Positions 58,646 to 64,000 of a stretch of 64,000 nucleotides of DNA are shown piece after piece. The position numbers were made by a program, and so were the translations under genes. The stretch comes from Dactylis glomerata (taxonomy: Eukaryota; Streptophyta; Magnoliopsida; Poales; Poaceae), in the NCBI GenBank assembly GCA_007115705.1, contig QXEO01001135.1:248001-312000 (forward strand). The letters are read 5' to 3'. The notes under the pieces are model-generated. The model did not search any database. It was not told where the DNA came from and saw nothing but the letters and a program-made list of their open reading frames with translations. The first letter of the stretch is position 1. Each line of letters opens with the position of its first letter.

Positions 58646-60592
58646 GTGTTCTATTTTAATTAAGTTCGCGTCATGTTTTTATTTTAGTTTGGTTTTATTT
58701 GTGTGTGATGGTTTTGGGCCTGTCCAAAATCAAGTGTGTTTTGGCCATTTGGGCTTTTAGTTTGGTATGGGGCCTAGCCCAGCCAAGTAGCGTTGAGAGT
58801 CACCCTACATAGGGTTATGGCAGCCGCCTTGTATCATTCAGACTGGTTATTTTCGAGCTAAGAAAGAGACCAGAAAAGTCCGAATGTATGGGGGCGCATA
58901 TCGGTGTGTTTGATTGCTGATCTTTGAGATCTGATGTTATGCTATGCGTGGGAATTGATTCCTGTCAGTTTTAACATGAGGAATTGAAGAGAGATCAGTT
59001 TGATCTATTTCAGATTGAGTTCTCTTTTGCTATCTTGCTGTTTTTATCGATCGCCGTGAAAGATTGGGCCAAACCCCCTTTGGATCACGTTGATCCGTAT
59101 CATCTTGGTATCAGATTTGTCAGGTTTATCACGGCGAATTTATTGCTAAGATTTATCTGCTGTTGTTTTTTTACTGCGGAAGATATTACCGAGTGTCCTG
59201 CCGATGCCAATATCATCTGCTTTGGAGGCGCTAGAATTTATGTTCTTTTGTGGATCGGCAATTCTGGATCTGTCGAGATTGGTTGTTATTGGGGACACGC
59301 CAGTGGATCGCTTTGGTTCCATCGAAGAGGAGCAATTTCAATTACCGCCTTGTTGTTCTGTTCACACAGAAGAAAAATTGCATCGAATTGGTGGTACAGT
59401 AGTCTACGTGAAGAAGTTAGACTCTTTCTTGGACAGATCGCATTGGTAATTTGTCTCACGTGAACAGCAAGTACTCCACTCCTGATCAATTTTGAGTTGG
59501 CATCGTACAAGCTTTGGACTCCGCGCAGGCACCAAAACGTGGATTTGGTGTTGGAAATAGGATCAGCTTGTTGTTGTTTGTTTTCAAGGAAAGAGATCAG
59601 GGACTGACCAGGGATTCACGTACAAGACTATGATGTTCTGATCGTTAGCAAAAGCCACGAAAAAGGACTCCTTGCCTTGTCCCGTTTTTTTTTCTGGTAT
59701 ATTGTTGCGGTGACTGCAACTTTTCTGCTTGTTCTCTGCGTGTTAAATACATAATTTGGCTACTAGATATTTTATGGGCCAAATTAATTTATTCATTGAC
59801 CAAGCTGATCAGTGGAAATATTTCTGAAGATTTGCTACAGGTATTTCTGTATAGGCTATGAGTTAACCTGGACTGAGTCTTGAAAATATTTGCAATATAT
59901 CAAGCTCGCTTGCTAATGACCAGTACAAGTCTACAATACAACGGAAGCTAACCTGCTACAGCCAAGGACAAGATCTTGCTAGCCTCAGATAAGAAGTTGG
60001 AGGATGTTTGCTGTGCAGCGATGTAAGGAAAATCACATACAAGATTACCCTTTTATTATGTGGTGTCATTAGCATCGTGCCGGAATATTTTATTATTCCC
60101 TAGCTAGGCCCAGGAACATTTGTACGTAGACATAGTTAGAACTTTGAATTCTGATATGTACTAGAGATAGCTGCACAAAAGTTTAGTAGACATAGGTTGA
60201 TACGAGATGGCCGAATCAAGGATGAGTCCTGATCGGTTTCTGGTTTGGACTTTTATTCTCGCACGTTAACTTTGCCTTGTACGCGAAGTCCAACGCCCTC
60301 TATAAAAGGGTCACGGCCGATTGAGAAAGAGGCCAATCGTTATTCACAAAAATACGCATTACTCTTTTATCGTTACTTTTCTGCATCTATCTTTCGTTCT
60401 ATTTTGCTTTCTCTGCTCAGCCCTAGCCGCTTAGGGTTTGACAAAATCTTTGCCGTTTTGCGCTGAAAAACGGTCGATCTCCTCCACGAAAGCGAGGAAC
60501 TCTTTGTTGATTTGCTCGGAAATCATCCGTTCGTCGTCACGAAAGCACGACGGTTATCGTGGTGTCGCGCAGCAGTTTTGCGTGGCAACACA
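58477..60592 (+). repeat. Element G 5' LTR
   Basis: From TGATGAGG to GGCAACACA, 2,116 bp. A TATA box (TATAAAAG) is at 60301-60308, followed by about 285 nt of transcribed R/U5. A 56-codon open stretch opens the LTR (58477-58645). The rest is non-coding; the open frame 58984-59463 shows no recognised domain. Confidence 0.7.
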
Positions 60593-60594
60593 AT

Positions 60595-60613
60595 TGGCGA
60601 CTCCGCTGGGGAC
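60595..60613 (+). other. Element G primer-binding site
   Basis: TGGCGACTCCGCTGGGGAC, 2 nt after the LTR. It fits the tRNA-Arg type primer used by Ogre/Tat elements; the exact tRNA was not checked. Confidence 0.7.
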
Positions 60614-60635
60614 AAAAAAGAAGAAAATACACACA

Positions 60636-63600
60636 ATGATCACCGATCCCAAGGATGCAATCGACCTCAACCCGGACAACAACATCCCCGTCACGCTCGA
60701 CGATCTGTCCGAAGAACAGCGTCGGGAGGTTGAGCAAGAGGTTGAACGTCATCTTGAACAATGGAAGGCTAAGGAATTGAAGCGATACTTCAAGGCAAGG
60801 AACCGCGTCGTCAAGAAGGTAATGCCGCCAAGCCCTTCTCCCGCATTGGATACTAAGGTAAGTAATTTGAACGAAGAAATTCCTCATCTATTTGATGTGT
60901 CCGTAGCTAGCAAATTTAGTTCTGATATAGCACATGCATCACACAAAATTACTCAATCAATGTCTAGTACGCTTGCAAAATTAAAGGACGAGTTTAATAT
61001 AAATTCTGAAACTAGTCTACCTCGTCATGTTAGCTCTTTAATTCTGAAAATAAATGATGAACATCGTGACAAACAGTCGATGCCTCCAGAAAATAGTAGT
61101 TTCAATGCTTTACCTGTTCATATTCATACGACCAGTGAATCGGCTACTGCTATGCAGCCTCACGTTGTTTTCAATAGTAATCCGTATGGTCAAAAGGCTA
61201 GTGGTTCAGCGAATAATTTTACACCTAGCGTTGCTGCTCCTATTGTTTCGACTTCGGTTCCACAAAATTACAACAACAATAACCGAAGTGTTTGCTTTAA
61301 TTCCAATTTACAACAACCTAGTTATCAGACTGTAGCATATAATACACCACCGTTGCTACCAAAGGGTACTGGGGTTTCATACGGACTGGTACCAGATTCA
61401 TGTTTTAATGGTTCTCGATAGCAAATCATGCATACTCAAATTTCCTTGCCGGAGATGCCATCACATACTTATGTTCCACCTGTTCCACAAATTAGTTCTC
61501 GACAACCCACTGGTAGTTTTAAGAATCAACTTGATAATATACTCAGAGAGTTTGGTTTGGAACCTAAGAGTAGAGCACATGCATATCAACAACCATACCC
61601 TGATTATTTTGACTTAACGCCATATCCTCGTGGTTTTACAATTCCAAATTTTGATAAGTTTACGGGGGAACATGGCAAATCAACTTATGAACACATAGGG
61701 CAATTTTTAGCACAATGCAGTGATATCGGCACATCAGATGTTTATAGACTAAAATTATTCCCTTTATCTTTGTCTGATACTGCATTTACTTGGTTTACAT
61801 CGCTTGCTCCTAATTCTATTTTAACATGGGTACAATTGGAGAAAAAATTTCATGATTATTTTTATAGCGGTGAAACTGAACTTCGACTTTCAGATTTAAC
61901 CATGGTTAGGCAGAAACATAATGAGCATGTTCATGATTATATTAGGAGGTTTCAAGATGTCAAAAACCGTTGTTTCAGCTTAAACATAGCCGAAAAGGAT
62001 TTGGCTGATCTTGCCTTTTCGGGTCTGCTTGCTCATATTAAGGAAAAATTAGAAGGGCAAGAATTTTTAGATGTTAATCAAGTTTTGCAGAAAGCTTTGG
62101 CACATGAAAACCAGGTTAAAGAAATTAAAAAACAGAGCCGGTTAAAAGAAAATATGAACAAAGAGAAGGAAAACCACATGGTTAAGGATTTAGAATATGA
62201 TGGTGATTCGGCTAGTGGTGATTATATTGACATATGTATAGCCGAATGGGTGCAAGCACCTACGTCAAAACCTTTTGCATGTTCTGCTTTGAATCCTACA
62301 CCTACTAAGCGGGAGGATATGAAATACACTTTTGATGTTAGCAAGTGTGATAGAATTTTTGATATGTTGCTGCAAGAAAAGTTAATTAGAGTGAGAGAAG
62401 GTCATGTAATTCCAATTCCAGAAGAATTGGCCGGAAGAGATTATTGTAAATGGCACAATTCTTTTTCTCACGCTATTAATGGTTGCAATGTGTTTCGTCG
62501 GCAGGTTCAATCGGCCATTAGTGACGGACGATTGACGTTTATAGAAAGTGCTAAGATGAAGCTTGATACTGATCCTTTTCCTATCAATGTGATAGATTTT
62601 ACAAACAAGAAAATGCTTATTCGGTCAGATCAGACCGAGTCTGCAAGAGGGAAAAATGTTGTGATTGATGACAATGCTCCTCCAAGGATAATCAGGCCAA
62701 AAAATCCCAAAGGAGGGTGGAAAATCAATAAAAAGAAGAAACAATCGGCTCCTATCCCAAAGCCGACTGTTAAAAAGTTGTTGGACAAATACACTTTGTG
62801 CAAGGATAACAATGTATTTAGTCAGTTTGGTGGTACTAAGTGTTCTCCTTGTGGACCGGAGGGTGATGAGCATAGGCCAGGTCCGTCATTGCATGAAGAA
62901 AGAGCTCGGTTTAGTTGGGAAGCTAGATCACATGAGGCCGCTGTGTTCCGAGGAAGCCGATCAACGGTACAGACTGCATATGGTAGAATTAATAAGGGTG
63001 ACTGCAAGTTCGCATGGGTGCCAATCGGTCGTGAAAGTCATGTAGTATCACGTGATGGAACTGAGCATGGTTGCACCAAGAGTATTGCAGCGGCAGATAC
63101 TAGATTACGTGCTGATTTAGAGCCTATTGTGCAGACACATTCAAATAAAGCAATGGTACCTATTAGTACTAGTCAGTCTGGTCCATCTGCTAGTCTATGC
63201 GCGAGAGACAGCCTTAAAGTTGGAGTTGGTCGTACAGCCGTGCATGGTTTAGGGATTGGTGGACACCAGTCAGTTGATGGTTCTGGTTCAGTTCAGAGAA
63301 GAGATGTTGATAGAGAAGAGAAAGGTTTGGATCATATACGTGGTGCATCTTCTTGTACAAGTCAGAAAACTGAATCGGCTAGCATGCATACTGATCCAGT
63401 AATGAGAAGCATTAGCTCAGGAAAGAGATTTCCTCCAATGGGTTTCAAGCCTAGTACTAGTTCATCTACGCAAGGTGGGGGTTCAGCTTCTAGAGGCAGC
63501 CTAAAAATTAAAGCTAGTAATGTATATGATCAGCAGAGAGTATTTTCGGCCAAGCAGGGAATATCTGCACCACGAACAGAAGTATGTCAGTGTAGGCCGA

Positions 63601-63920
63601 GAAACTCGGGGGGCAGCAGAATTAAGTCAGTCGCACCAGAAATTAAACCACGACCTCAGTGGTGCCCGACGAGACTCACACCTACCCAGAAATGAGGGTT
63701 ACAGCGACTGCGAGCATCGGAAATCCGAAAAGAGATAGCTGAGAAAAAGAACGATGAGTGGTTAAATAAAGGCAGACTGATGGTTTCCCCGAAGGTGATT
63801 TGGATAAAGAAGTGCATCATAGCAGATGAAAATATAAATGTGGATGACATGGTTACTGCTGGAGATTCAAAGAATATTACAGATGCACCTACTGATATGG
63901 ATGTTGATCAAGGTCGATAA
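60636..63920 (+). pseudogene. gag: Tat-lineage gag polyprotein with two in-frame stops
   Basis: ATG 60636 lies 22 nt after the primer site; the frame stays open upstream to 60438 without other signals. The N-terminal 260 codons are Asn/Ser-rich. TAG at 61419-61421 (normally likely CAG) precedes the capsid domain at residues about 320-500 (DLTPYPRGFTIPNFDKFTGE, DTAFTWFTSLAPNSILTW). A CHHC cluster C-X2-H-X4-H-X4-C (YCKWHNSFSHAINGC) is at about 62445-62486, the form typical of Tat gag in place of a CCHC knuckle. A Gly/Ser-rich spacer follows from about 62830. TGA at 63693-63695 breaks the tail in PTQK/LQRLRASE; a Arg is common there in relatives, so CGA to TGA is likely. The same frame ends at TAA 63918-63920. 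Confidence 0.82.
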
Positions 63921-64000
63921 TCTGGCCTGCGTCACGTTGACAGAGACATCGGTTAAGTTGCAATATGGTAAGATACTATGTTTGACCGATGCTAGTATTA

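Larger units (their letters stand above)
58477..64000 (+). mobile_element. Element G: Tat-lineage Gypsy element, plus orientation, right end outside the window
   Basis: It starts TGATGAGGGG exactly where the LTR of F breaks off; the candidate target duplication is AACGG (58472-58476). A 2.1 kb LTR, a primer site of the tRNA-Arg kind and a Tat-type gag follow. Protease and pol are not reached before 64000. Confidence 0.78.

Noticed and set aside
58984..59463. 159-codon plus-strand ORF
   Set aside because: Inside the non-coding LTR of element G, hydrophobic mixed sequence with no recognised family and no start context.

Overview
The window looks like intergenic DNA of a large-genome grass, most likely Pooideae and probably a wheat, barley or rye relative. 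The evidence is nested LTR retrotransposons of grass type: an Athila-like element whose minus-strand LTR begins TGATACGTCTCCAACG, Tekay-like Gypsy elements with 4.6 to 5.5 kb LTRs, a SIRE-like Copia gag, Tat-lineage Gypsy elements, and a Helitron ending in the grass-type CTAG hairpin. I found no host gene, rRNA, tRNA gene or CRISPR array. Family assignments rest on motifs I recognise by reading; no database was searched.

Left half (1-26364). The oldest layer is a Tat-lineage Gypsy element (X). Its pieces lie at 1-471, 8789-9610 and 25641-26364. They hold an antisense Transposase_28-type ORF with its own TATA box, a polypurine tract and a plus-strand 3' LTR. Element A (472-8788, minus) is an Athila-like element that encodes only an intact 837-codon gag-like protein, and it sits inside the antisense ORF of X. 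Element B (9611-25640, plus, perfect 5-bp target duplication CAACG) has about 5.5 kb LTRs and a 2.3 kb interior with no recognisable protein, so it is LARD-like. A 2,731-bp Helitron carrying what look like captured exons lies inside the 3' LTR of B.

Middle (26365-29582). This is a patchwork: AT-rich sequence with no recognised content, the 3' end of a Gypsy element (pol C-terminus plus a 0.6 kb LTR), and an LTR-like end.

Right half (29583-64000). Four elements are nested like a staircase. A Copia/SIRE-like element C (plus, gag only, broken) is interrupted at 39941 by Gypsy element E (minus, gag-like ORF with six zinc knuckles). E is interrupted at 45045 by Tekay/chromovirus element F (minus, full gag-pol but with many lesions, plus an extra coiled-coil ORF before gag). 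F is interrupted inside its 5' LTR at 58477 by a Tat-lineage element G (plus, gag broken by two stops). The far ends of C, E, F and G should lie beyond the right edge in reverse order. A small young Gypsy derivative D (29773-32370, perfect duplication ATGAT) sits in the LTR of C.

How the parts relate: F is the only element here with recognisable reverse transcriptase and integrase. B shares the LTR 3' half, primer-binding site, following leader, pre-polypurine hairpin and polypurine region of F, so F-like copies are the natural source of enzymes for B. All elements except A's gag and perhaps short ORFs appear coding-dead in this copy.
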